A program made the translations under genes and the position numbers. DNA of 64,000 nucleotides from Kitasatospora kifunensis (GTDB lineage: Bacteria; Actinomycetota; Actinomycetes; Streptomycetales; Streptomycetaceae), in assembly GCF_014203855.1 (NCBI RefSeq), contig NZ_JACHJV010000002.1, positions 372,001 to 436,000 of the forward strand, in the 5' to 3' direction. Below the pieces are notes generated by a model, which was given only the letters and a program-made list of their open reading frames with translations, was not told the DNA's origin and made no database searches. Of the stretch, positions 34,797 through 41,755 are shown in pieces (the first letter of the stretch is position 1; each line of letters starts with the position of its first letter).

Positions 34797-35687
34797 TCAG
34801 GCGTGGTCGCGGACCAGGTCGGACGAGGCCTCGGCGAAGGCGCGGACGCGGGCGGTTGCCCGGTCGGCCGGCCACATCAGGCCCCACTCCAGTGGCGGAG
34901 CGTCGCTGAAGGGGAGGTAGACGACGTCGGGCCGCGCGTGGTAGCGCCGGGCGTGGGCGCCGACGGGCAGGACTCCCTGCCCGGCTCCGACGAGCGTGAG
35001 CGCTTCCTGGAAGGTCGCGGCCACGGGGCCGGGGGGAACGGGCGGGCCGCCGAGGGGAGTTCGCTCCGCCTGCCGTGACGGCATGGCGGCGTGATCCGAC
35101 AGGCGCAGCACCGGCACCCGCGCCAGGTCCTCGACCGAAACCGCGCCGCGGCGGGCGAGCGGGTGGCCGACGGGCACGGCGAGCATGCGGGCCTCGCGCA
35201 CCAGGACGGGACCGCAGACGATGTCGGGCTCGTGCACGGGGAAGGTGTTCAGGCCCAGGTCGACCTCACCGTCGCGCAGCCAGGGCACCAACTCGCTTGC
35301 CTGTGCTTCTCGAATCCGCACCTCGCACCCGGGGGCCCGGTCGCGGAAGACCTGGGCGGCGCCGACCAGGAGTTGTCCGGCGGCGGCGCCGACGAAGGCG
35401 ACGCTCAGGCTGCCGGACAGGCCCCGCCCCGTGTCGATCGCCCGCTGCACCGCCACGCCCACGGCCTGCCAGGCGGGCCGGACATCCGCCACCAACGTCC
35501 GGCCGACCGGGGTGAGTTCGACGCGGCGGCTGGTGCGGTGGAACAGCGGCGCGCCCACCTGCCGCTCCAGTTTGCGGATGGTCTGGCTGACGCGGGCGGT
35601 GGTGATGTGCAGACGTTCGGCGGTACGCCCGAAGTGCAACTCCTCCGCGAGCGTCAGCAACGCCTCGACCTCGTGCCGCTCGATCAC
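34797..35687 (-). CDS. LysR-family transcriptional regulator
   Basis: The 296-residue protein starts at a GTG behind GGAGGGGG. It has the LysR helix-turn-helix (EVEALLTLAEELHFGRTAERL, then ITTARVSQTIRKLERQVGAPLF) and an effector domain with the usual GSLSVAFVGAAAG start. It is divergent from a SnoaL-like gene across 122 bases that hold an AT-rich dyad, so it probably regulates that gene. The signal is unknown. Confidence 0.87.
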   Translation of the reverse strand: MIERHEVEALLTLAEELHFGRTAERLHITTARVSQTIRKLERQVGAPLFHRTSRRVELTPVGRTLVADVRPAWQAVGVAVQRAIDTGRGLSGSLSVAFVGAAAGQLLVGAAQVFRDRAPGCEVRIREAQASELVPWLRDGEVDLGLNTFPVHEPDIVCGPVLVREARMLAVPVGHPLARRGAVSVEDLARVPVLRLSDHAAMPSRQAERTPLGGPPVPPGPVAATFQEALTLVGAGQGVLPVGAHARRYHARPDVVYLPFSDAPPLEWGLMWPADRATARVRAFAEASSDLVRDHA

Positions 35688-35710
35688 CGTACCCCCTCCA
35701 TCGTTAAGCC

Positions 35711-35724
35711 TGATTTTACGATCA
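35711..35724. promoter_or_regulatory. Candidate LysR site
   Basis: TGAT-TTTACG-ATCA is a dyad in the only AT-rich part of the LysR/SnoaL intergenic region, 24 bases upstream of the LysR start. A LysR-type box is expected here; the evidence is symmetry and position only. Confidence 0.4.
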
Positions 35725-35809
35725 TTGCGTGGGTGGTCGTTGTTCGCCGTCGATCACAGCAGCACAGTGGGCGTTGGACACACCGCCTTGCCAAGCACCG
35801 GAGGACAGC

Positions 35810-36319
35810 ATGGACACCACCGCCCACCACGCCCTGAGCGCGCGACCTGGCGACACCGCCGCGATCGTCGCCGAACTGCGTGATCGTGCCGAGATCACCG
35901 ACGCCCTGTACCGGTTCGCCCTCGGCCAGGACCTGAAGGACCGTGAGTTGTTCGCCTCGGCCTTCGCGGTCGACGCCGAGCTGGACTTCCGTCCGGCCGC
36001 CGCGCGTTGGGGCGGCGAGCCGCCGCTGATGACCGGCCGGGACACCATCGTCACCACCATCCTGGCCATGTTCACCGGTCGGGTGGACACCACCCACCAG
36101 ATCACCAACCCACGGATCACGGTCCACGGGGACACCGCTCACCTGACTGCCCTGGTGGAGGCGCAACACCTGCTCACCGCCGACCCGAGCACGCACGCCC
36201 TGCTGAAGAACCCCTACACCGTCGAGCTGGTGCGCGACGGCAGTCGCTGGCTCATCCGGCGGATGCGCATCGACAACACCTGGCTCACCGGCAACCCCAC
36301 GGCCATCTTCGGCGCCTGA
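35810..36319 (+). CDS. SnoaL-like (NTF2-fold) protein
   Basis: The ATG follows GGAGGACAGC and begins a 169-residue protein of the NTF2/SnoaL superfamily: helix AIVAELRDRAEITDALYRFA, then FASAFAVDAELDF, a central strand HQITNPRITVHGD and the closing strand WLIRRMRIDNTWLTGN. This subgroup includes scytalone-dehydratase-like and ring-hydroxylating-dioxygenase-small-subunit-like proteins, which act as dehydratases, isomerases or ligand binders. It is divergent from a LysR regulator. Downstream, a weak hairpin (GCCCC-GCTCA-GGGGC at 36400-36414) separates it from the convergent response regulator. Confidence 0.78.
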   Translation: MDTTAHHALSARPGDTAAIVAELRDRAEITDALYRFALGQDLKDRELFASAFAVDAELDFRPAAARWGGEPPLMTGRDTIVTTILAMFTGRVDTTHQITNPRITVHGDTAHLTALVEAQHLLTADPSTHALLKNPYTVELVRDGSRWLIRRMRIDNTWLTGNPTAIFGA

Positions 36320-36426
36320 CCACGGGCACCTGAGCACAGGCGCCTGACCACACCAGCGAGGAGAACTGCCGTGGCCGGCCAGGTAGCGCAGGACCCCCCG
36401 CCCCGCTCAGGGGCGCTCGCGGGGAG

Positions 36427-37047
36427 TCAGCACAGGAGGCGTTCTTCCTTCGCGATGGCGACGGCTGCGGCGCGGGTGTCGACGCCGAGTTTGGCGTAGA
36501 TGCGACCGAGGTGGGTTTTGACGGTCGCCTGGCTGATGAAGAGCTGCTGGGCGATCTCGCGGTTGCCCAGGCCCTGGGCGAGTCGGCCCAGGATGTCCAG
36601 CTCGCGGGGGGTGAGGGTGGGCGGCGGGGTACGCATACGGGCCATGACGCGGCTGGCGATCGGCGGGGACATGGTGGCGCGTCCCTGGGCCGCCGCGGTG
36701 ATGGCGGTGAAGAGCTCGTCGGGCCGTTCGGCCTTCAGCAGGTAACCGGTGGCGCCCGCGTCGATGGCCCGGCTGATGTCGGCGTCGGTGTCGTACGTGG
36801 TGAGCACGAGCACGCGCGAAGCCCCCGGTGCCGCGGTCAGTCGGCGGGTCGTCTCCACTCCGTCGATGCCGGGGCCGAGTTGGAGGTCCATCAGGACCAC
36901 GTCGGGCTGATGGTGTGCGGCGGCGGCCAGTGCCTCCTCGCCGGAGGCGGCCTCGGCGACGATCTCGATGTCCGGGGCGCTGCCGAGCAGGGCGGTCAGG
37001 CCGGCACGGACCACGGCGTGGTCGTCGCAGAGCAGGACGCGGATCAC
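36427..37047 (-). CDS. NarL/FixJ-family response regulator
   Basis: The 206-residue protein has a receiver domain with acidic pocket CDDH, phospho-acceptor Asp54 in VVLMDLQ, and the lysine in GYLLKAE. A LuxR-type helix-turn-helix follows (LTPRELDILGRLAQGLGNREIAQQL, then SQATVKTHLGRIYAKLGV). The GTG start overlaps the stop of the histidine kinase gene (GTGA), so the two are translationally coupled. Since the kinase appears N-terminally shortened, its input may be altered. Confidence 0.92.
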   Translation of the reverse strand: MIRVLLCDDHAVVRAGLTALLGSAPDIEIVAEAASGEEALAAAAHHQPDVVLMDLQLGPGIDGVETTRRLTAAPGASRVLVLTTYDTDADISRAIDAGATGYLLKAERPDELFTAITAAAQGRATMSPPIASRVMARMRTPPPTLTPRELDILGRLAQGLGNREIAQQLFISQATVKTHLGRIYAKLGVDTRAAAVAIAKEERLLC

Positions 37048-37994
37048 GCGACCGCCTCCCCGGGCTGGGCCGGATCGGGATTCAGCGGCACCACCGCAGT
37101 GACGGTGGTGCCCGCACCGGGCGCGGACTCGATGCTGAGTCGGCCGCCGAGCTGGCGCAGCCGGGCGTGCATGGCCGGCAGGCCGTGGCCGCCGTGCGTA
37201 CCGGGGGAGGGGAGCACGGCGGGGTCGAAGCCGTCGCCGTCGTCCCAGGCGTCGAGGATGACCTGGTCGTCCAGATAGCTCAGGGTGAGAGTGGCCGTGC
37301 GTGCGCGTGCGTGCCGGCGGGTGTTCGCCAGGGCGCCCTGGGCGACACGCAGGAGCGCACCCTGGAGACGCTGCGGGAGATCGACGGGCGTGCCGTCGAT
37401 GTGGAGGCGGGCGCCCTCGCGGGCGGCGACGGCGTGCAGCGCGCCTTGGAGGCTGCCGGTCTCGGCCAGGTCGGCAGGAGCGAGGTCGTGGACGAAGCGG
37501 CGGGCTTCCGCCAGGGAGCGGGCGGTGGACTCGGAAGCGGCAGCCAGGTGGGCGCGGGCGGCGGCCGGATCGTGCTCCCAACTGCGGTCGGCGGCCTGGA
37601 GGAGGAGCTGCTGGCTGGTCAGGCCCTGGGCCAGGGTGTCGTGGATCTCGGCGGCCAGTCGCTGGCGTTCGGTCAGGATGCCGGCGCGGCGCTCGGTGGC
37701 GGCCAGCTCATCTCGGGCCTGGACCAGCTCGGTCATGCTGGTGCGCAGCCGTTGCGTCTGCCGCATCGAGTGGAGCAGGACTGTGACGGTGAGCGCGGCG
37801 ATCGCGGGCGGGGCCAGCAGGACGTTGGGGTCCCAGCCCGACAGCCGGACCTCGGAGCCGACGATGCAGCCGGTGAGCAGCCCGATCAGCACGATCGCGG
37901 GACGCGTGGGCAGGATCCGCAGCGCGGAGTACAGCAGCGGCACCGCGCACCACGAGCAGCTCGGCGCGAGCAGTGCCAGCGCCAGCCAGGTCAC
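37044..37994 (-). CDS. Sensor histidine kinase, HisKA_3 type, apparently N-terminally truncated
   Basis: The 316-residue frame has two or three membrane segments in the first 78 residues, then a dimerisation helix with the phospho-acceptor in ERQRLAAEIHDTLAQG (His118), and an HATPase domain with GDGFDP and GGHGLPAMHARL. It pairs with the downstream response regulator. Kinases of this class normally start with four to six membrane helices; here the frame begins inside such a segment at a GTG with no good ribosome binding site. Sequence immediately beyond the start, on the other strand, encodes the C-terminus of an HbpS/GlcG-like protein. A deletion may therefore have removed the 5' ends of two divergent genes. 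Confidence 0.72.
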   Translation of the reverse strand: MTWLALALLAPSCSWCAVPLLYSALRILPTRPAIVLIGLLTGCIVGSEVRLSGWDPNVLLAPPAIAALTVTVLLHSMRQTQRLRTSMTELVQARDELAATERRAGILTERQRLAAEIHDTLAQGLTSQQLLLQAADRSWEHDPAAARAHLAAASESTARSLAEARRFVHDLAPADLAETGSLQGALHAVAAREGARLHIDGTPVDLPQRLQGALLRVAQGALANTRRHARARTATLTLSYLDDQVILDAWDDGDGFDPAVLPSPGTHGGHGLPAMHARLRQLGGRLSIESAPGAGTTVTAVVPLNPDPAQPGEAVA

Positions 37995-37997
37995 CCG

Positions 37998-38153
37998 AAC
38001 CTGAAGGACATCCCCGGCACCCTCTTCCTGGCCGGCGGCGTCCCGGTCGACGCCAAGAACACCCCCATCGCCGGCATCGGCGTCGCCGGGGCGCCCAGCG
38101 GCGACCTCGACGAGTCCTTCGCCGCGGCCGGGGCCGCCGCCCTGACCCGCTGA
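37998..38153 (+). pseudogene. C-terminal fragment of an HbpS/GlcG-type (DUF336) heme-binding protein
   Basis: The frame reads DIPGTLFLAGGVPV, then IAGIGVAGAPSGDLDESFAA and ends AAALTR. This is the conserved C-terminal third of the GlcG/HbpS family, including the GxGVxGAPSGDxDE motif. The rest of the family domain (proteins of about 140-180 residues) is absent and the upstream frame is only antisense to the kinase. In Streptomyces reticuli the extracellular heme sensor HbpS works with the two-component system SenS/SenR, so finding its remnant against a kinase/regulator pair is suggestive of a damaged SenS-SenR-HbpS-like locus. Confidence 0.65.
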
Positions 38154-38189
38154 CCCGCCCGACGTTGCGTCACCGTCACCGTAACCGGA

Positions 38190-38834
38190 TCAGTGCCGCC
38201 CCGAGGCGTTGTGGGCCCGCTGCTCGGCGGTGGTCTTCAGGGCGCCGAGCCAGGCGTCCAGACCCTGCCGGAGGATCCCGGTCGCGGTGGGGACGTCGGC
38301 GTCGACCTGGGGGCCGGTGTGGGTCTCCTCGGTGCTCACCAGGACGCCTCCGGGGACCTTGGCGAAGTTCCAGACGTGCACGCCGTCGATGTGCAGTCCG
38401 GTGCCGTCCGCGGGGCCGGTCCAGCGGATGCAGGAGCCGTGCGCGATCTGCCGGACGGTCGAGGTGATCACCAGCGTGGTGGCGGGCAGGCCGGCCGTGG
38501 GCGGGACCGGGGTGGTCCAGCGGAACGCCGAACCCGCGCGCAGCGGGCCGTGGTCCAGGCGCACCGCGCTGGTGACCGGTTGCTGCCAGGACGGCCAGCC
38601 CGCCACGTCGGTCTGCAGGTCCCAGACGGTGCGCAGCGGCGCGTGGATCACGGTCGAGGCGCGGTAGCGGACCTTGGCGTCCGGGTCCACACCCCGGCCC
38701 CGGCAAGTGAGGGAGGTGCCGGGGTGGGCGGTGGTGGCGGCGTCGGACGGCGCGGCGGCGGCACCGAGTAGGCCGACGGCGAGCGGGAGGACGGCGAGCG
38801 GGAGGACGAGCAGGGCGGTGCGGAGTCCGGACAT
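38190..38834 (-). CDS. Secreted SRPBCC-fold protein
   Basis: The 214-residue protein starts at the ATG behind GGGAGACC and has a signal peptide (ALLVLPLAVLPLAVGLLGAA, cleavage near 28-33). The mature part is an SRPBCC/polyketide-cyclase-like helix-grip domain: VIHAPLRTVWDLQTDVAGW, then SAFRWTTP and a final helix GILRQGLDAWLGALKTTAEQ. Such domains bind hydrophobic ligands and include aromatases/cyclases. Export is uncommon for the fold. An alternative upstream ATG near 38865 would place hydrophilic residues before the signal peptide. The function is unknown. Confidence 0.78.
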   Translation of the reverse strand: MSGLRTALLVLPLAVLPLAVGLLGAAAAPSDAATTAHPGTSLTCRGRGVDPDAKVRYRASTVIHAPLRTVWDLQTDVAGWPSWQQPVTSAVRLDHGPLRAGSAFRWTTPVPPTAGLPATTLVITSTVRQIAHGSCIRWTGPADGTGLHIDGVHVWNFAKVPGGVLVSTEETHTGPQVDADVPTATGILRQGLDAWLGALKTTAEQRAHNASGRH

Positions 38835-38946
38835 GGTGGTCTCCCAGGGGCACTGAAACGTGAACATGTAGCGACGCGGCCGGGGGTGGCGGGCCACGGC
38901 TCCGCCGGCGGACCGTGCGTCGGCGGAGCGTCTGTCGAAGGCGCGA

Positions 38947-39762
38947 CTACTTGACGGACTTGGCCAGTTGGCCTGCCAGCGATGCCACGTCAGGGAAATC
39001 CCCGGTGTGGTCGGCGCCGCACCGGAGCGACAGCACTCGATCGCCGATGCGGACGAGGACCATCTCATTGCCCAGATAACCCCCCTGCGGGGAGAACTTG
39101 ACGTCCAGGCCTTCGTCGCCCAGTCCGGCCACCGGATCGGCGGTGAGGAGCACTTGCACGTCGCTGCCGCCGGTGCCGAGGCCCTTGGCGACATACGAGG
39201 GGCAGCGCGCCATGAACGCCCTGATGACGGCCAGCTGCTTCGCCGCATCGCCGGTGCGGAAGGAGGCCACGGTCACCTGGGCGGAATACTGGCCGTCCGT
39301 GGACTTCAACTCGTCGGTGGCGTAGGCGGCGTAGCCGTCGAGCACGGTCATGTCGCTCATGTGCTCGCACGGCGTCGAGGGGCCCAGCGCCGAACTGTCG
39401 GAGAGGACCTGCGTTCCGCTGTCCGACCCCTGCTCGCCGCTGTAGGTGCGGTCGAGGGTCCAGCCCGGCGGGAGGCTTGTCGCGGTGGGCATATACGTCT
39501 TGAGGACGTTTCCCAGGACGATCGAAGGATCTGCGCTCGCAGTGTCCGGCGTGGGCGTCGATGTGGGCAGGAATCCTGTCGGAGCCGCGTTGGGCGACGG
39601 GCCCGCGGAGATCGTCCCGGCCGGTGCCGTGGCGGAGGCTGACGGGGGTGTGGCCACCGGGGTTGGGGCGCTCTGCGTGGATGAGCCGTTGGCGGAGCAC
39701 CCCGCCAGTACGGTGAGCGCCAGCACGATTCCGGCTGTTATCGGAGCTTGCACCTTGGCCAT
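38947..39762 (-). CDS. Lipoprotein with PknH-like sensor domain
   Basis: The product has a lipoprotein signal peptide ending in the lipobox LAGC (ITAGIVLALTVLAGC) when started at the ATG at 39762, giving 271 residues; an in-frame ATG at 39795 adds eleven residues but has no ribosome binding site. A Ser/Thr/Pro/Ala-rich linker (about 25-80) leads to a folded domain with conserved cysteines (TPCEHM, ARCPSY, LRCGAD) that resembles the extracellular sensor domains of mycobacterial PknH-type proteins. It should be anchored outside the membrane. No neighbouring kinase uses it. A perfect 11-bp hairpin lies upstream. Confidence 0.75.
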   Translation of the reverse strand: MAKVQAPITAGIVLALTVLAGCSANGSSTQSAPTPVATPPSASATAPAGTISAGPSPNAAPTGFLPTSTPTPDTASADPSIVLGNVLKTYMPTATSLPPGWTLDRTYSGEQGSDSGTQVLSDSSALGPSTPCEHMSDMTVLDGYAAYATDELKSTDGQYSAQVTVASFRTGDAAKQLAVIRAFMARCPSYVAKGLGTGGSDVQVLLTADPVAGLGDEGLDVKFSPQGGYLGNEMVLVRIGDRVLSLRCGADHTGDFPDVASLAGQLAKSVK

Positions 39763-39825
39763 GCGAACCTGGGCTTCCTCGTCGTGAAGTGACATAGCGT
39801 CAGGGACGTTACCCGGCCTTGCCGA

Positions 39826-39854
39826 CAGCAGTCCGGGCCGAGGCCGGACTGCTG
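39826..39854. promoter_or_regulatory. 11-bp perfect hairpin upstream of the lipoprotein gene
   Basis: CAGCAGTCCGG and CCGGACTGCTG flank a GCCGAGG loop, about 60-90 bases before the lipoprotein start and 44 bases before the iron-regulated promoter on the other strand. It may be a leader hairpin, an operator or an insulator between the two promoters. Confidence 0.4.
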
Positions 39855-39897
39855 CACAGCCGCTGTGGCGGCCGCTGTGCGAAGCGAGGCATCCACA

Positions 39898-39934
39898 TTG
39901 ACAAATTAGGTAAGCCTTACCTAATTTATTGCTC
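39898..39934 (+). promoter_or_regulatory. Promoter with a perfect DmdR/IdeR iron box
   Basis: TTGACA (39898-39903) and TAATTT (39922-39927) form a -35/-10 pair with 18-bp spacing. Between and overlapping them is TTAGGTAAGCCTTACCTAA (39906-39924), a perfect 19-bp palindrome matching the actinobacterial iron-box consensus TTAGGTTAGGCTAACCTAA at most positions. Iron-loaded DmdR/IdeR would block RNA polymerase, so the downstream gene should be on under iron limitation. The -10 lies so close to the ATG at 39935 that transcription probably starts at or next to it. Confidence 0.85.
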
Positions 39935-40237
39935 ATGTTCCGTAATCAAGCCGACGCCACCCGCCCATCGACCCGCCCGGCGGGCCAGCGGGTCGGCCTG
40001 CTCCCGATCGATCCGCAGGCCGACCCCGGACGCCGCGCCTGGGTGGCCTGCCCCGCCTGCGACGAAGTGCGCGGCTGCGCGCCCTGTGCGGAGCGGCGCA
40101 ACTGCGCCGAGCACTGGCGCTATCTGCTGTCCAACACCGGCAGCCTGCTCCATCTGCAGTGCCCCGCCTGCACCCACGTCTGGGACCACGAGACCGGGTT
40201 CGGCGCCACCCGGCACCAGCACCGCCGGCCTGCCTGA
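39935..40237 (+). CDS. Small iron-regulated zinc-ribbon protein, unknown function
   Basis: The 100-residue protein begins MFRNQADATRPSTRP and carries two metal-ribbon halves: CPACDEVRGCAPCAERRNC (about 37-55) and CPAC (about 74-77), followed by a His-rich tail (HVWDHE, RHQHRRPA). I do not recognise a named family; a structural zinc ribbon or metal-handling role is likely. It lies directly under a perfect iron box, has no Shine-Dalgarno sequence and probably a leaderless mRNA. Iron-limited expression suggests a role in siderophore or metal homeostasis, although no siderophore genes are in the window. Confidence 0.7.
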   Translation: MFRNQADATRPSTRPAGQRVGLLPIDPQADPGRRAWVACPACDEVRGCAPCAERRNCAEHWRYLLSNTGSLLHLQCPACTHVWDHETGFGATRHQHRRPA

Positions 40238-40322
40238 GAGGTCCCGCGATGCCCGACGCGGCAGTCGAAGCGGCGTCTGAAATCATCGGACCAGGCATCA
40301 GGGCAACAGGAAGGACTCCGAG

Positions 40323-40829
40323 GTGGCAACTCTGACGGTCGCCGAGGTCGACGCGCTCGCGGCGCGGGCCCACGCCGGGCAGGTCGACAAGATCGGCGTC
40401 CCCTATATCGAGCACGTCCGGGCCGTGGGCCGCGCGCTCGCGCCCCTGGGTGGTGAGTTGGAGATGGCCGGACTGCTGCACGACGTCATCGAGGACACGG
40501 ACTGGACCGCCGAACACCTCCTGGAGGCCGGCGTGCCCCGGACCGTGGTGGACCTCGTCCAGGCCGTGACGAAGCGGCCGGGCGTGCCCTACGACGAGAT
40601 GATCCGGCAGGTGGCGGCCGATCCGCCGGCCTGCCTGCTGAAGATCGCCGACAACGCGCACAACTCGCTGCCGGAGCGCGGCGCGCAGCTGCCGCAGGAG
40701 CAGCGAGCGCGGCTGGCCGCGAAGTACGCCGCCGCACGCCGGGTGCTGTGGCCGGCGGTGGAGCGAGCGCAGGTCGAGGCGATCGTGCGGCAGGTGAACC
40801 CGGCGCTGCTGCCGGAACTGGGCGCGTGA
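40323..40829 (+). CDS. HD-domain phosphohydrolase, MESH1/RelA-SpoT hydrolase-like
   Basis: The 168-residue protein starts at a GTG behind AGGAAGGA. It has the HD-domain metal ligands: a histidine in RAHAGQ, H31 in PYIEHV, the H53-D54 pair in AGLLHDVIEDT and the distal aspartate in KIADNAHN. The order and the DVIEDT/KIADNAHN motifs are those of the (p)ppGpp hydrolase domain of Rel/SpoT and of small stand-alone MESH1-like hydrolases. A cytoplasmic Mn-dependent hydrolase of an alarmone or NADPH-like nucleotide is likely. No synthetase domain is present. Confidence 0.82.
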   Translation: MATLTVAEVDALAARAHAGQVDKIGVPYIEHVRAVGRALAPLGGELEMAGLLHDVIEDTDWTAEHLLEAGVPRTVVDLVQAVTKRPGVPYDEMIRQVAADPPACLLKIADNAHNSLPERGAQLPQEQRARLAAKYAAARRVLWPAVERAQVEAIVRQVNPALLPELGA

Positions 40830-40973
40830 AGCGAACCGCCCGGACGCGCCGCCTCGGGTGAGTTGTGGGGTCTGCGGGAGCAGCCGGAGACCGGTTGGCC
40901 CCAGCCCGGAAGCGGGGGTACGCCCGATTGTCCGGGGCCGCCGTCTCTGCGGCCTCGGTTCGCTGAAGCCCCG

Positions 40974-41567
40974 TCACTGCCGCGCGGTCGCCGCCCGCTT
41001 CGCGTCGGCCCTGCCCGCCAGCCAGGCACCGAGGGCTGCCAGCAGGGCCGCGCCCAACGCGTACACCGGCAGCCAGAGTGTCGTGGTGGAGGCCAGGCAG
41101 TTCGCGACGGCGTGCCGGCTCTGGTCGCTCTGCGCGTACGCCAGCGCGGCGCCGTCGTGGTCGGCGAGGGCTCCCAGGGCGGCCTGCGCCTGGAGTGCGG
41201 CGTAGTCGCCCAGGTGGACGCACTCCTGGCGGGTGCCCGGCATCGGGAACAGCCAGGCCCAGCGCTGCATCGCGGGGGCCGCCGCGAGGGCCACGCACAG
41301 GCCGACGACCAGCGAGTAGGCCGTCAGGCTGCGCGCATAACCGGCCCCCGCACCGGGCGTTCGGGTCGGCGGGCGCGTGAAGGAGAGGATCACCGCGAGA
41401 AGCGTGAGGCCGAGGTAGGCGGAGAACCACTGCCATGAGCCCGAGGCGAGCGCGAACGCGAGCACGGCGGCGAGCGCGATGCCCAGGACCCCGGCCCGGT
41501 CACCGGCTCCCCGGTCCGTGCCGGTGGTCACGGGGCCCTGAGCGCCTGGGTGGCTGCGGTCGTCCAT
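40974..41567 (-). CDS. Four-helix membrane protein of unknown function
   Basis: The 197-residue protein starts at the ATG behind AGGAGG. It has hydrophobic segments at about 28-45, 48-62, 80-100 and 160-185, so four membrane helices with an extracytoplasmic loop between the third and fourth carrying two cysteines (RQECVHL and VANCLAS) that may form a disulfide. It is transcribed after the candidate RiPP genes on the same strand, separated by 178 bases including a tandem repeat. It could be an immunity or export accessory for the peptide, but there is no specific evidence. Confidence 0.6.
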   Translation of the reverse strand: MDDRSHPGAQGPVTTGTDRGAGDRAGVLGIALAAVLAFALASGSWQWFSAYLGLTLLAVILSFTRPPTRTPGAGAGYARSLTAYSLVVGLCVALAAAPAMQRWAWLFPMPGTRQECVHLGDYAALQAQAALGALADHDGAALAYAQSDQSRHAVANCLASTTTLWLPVYALGAALLAALGAWLAGRADAKRAATARQ

Positions 41568-41710
41568 GGTGCCTCCTGCCTGGCTGTCGGGCCACCAGTC
41601 TCGGGCCGAGGCGCTCTCAGGACCCTTGCACCATGCCGCTCCGCTCGCCCGCTCGCCCGGTTGGCTGTGGTGGAGCGGCGGCTCCGGCGGCGGCCGGGAA
41701 CGGTGTGGCT

Positions 41711-41755
41711 GTGCGTCAGGGTGCGGTGCGTCAGGGCCCAGTGCGTCAGTGCGCC
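41711..41755. repeat. Three 15-bp units covering the JmjC stop codon
   Basis: GTGCGTCAG recurs at 41711, 41726 and 41741, each 15 bases apart with variable filler. The third copy contains the stop codon of the JmjC gene (41746-41748), so the array forms its 3' end and trailer. Confidence 0.75.

Noticed and set aside
36374..36500. GTG with GAGGAGAACTGCC before it, after the SnoaL-like gene
   Set aside because: The frame runs into the antisense of the response regulator and has no protein-like composition beyond a few codons; at best a stub of a lost gene.
39906..39924. Fur box rather than DmdR/IdeR box
   Set aside because: The TTAGGTAAG half-site and 19-bp symmetry match the actinobacterial DtxR-family consensus, not the GATAAT-type Fur repeat.
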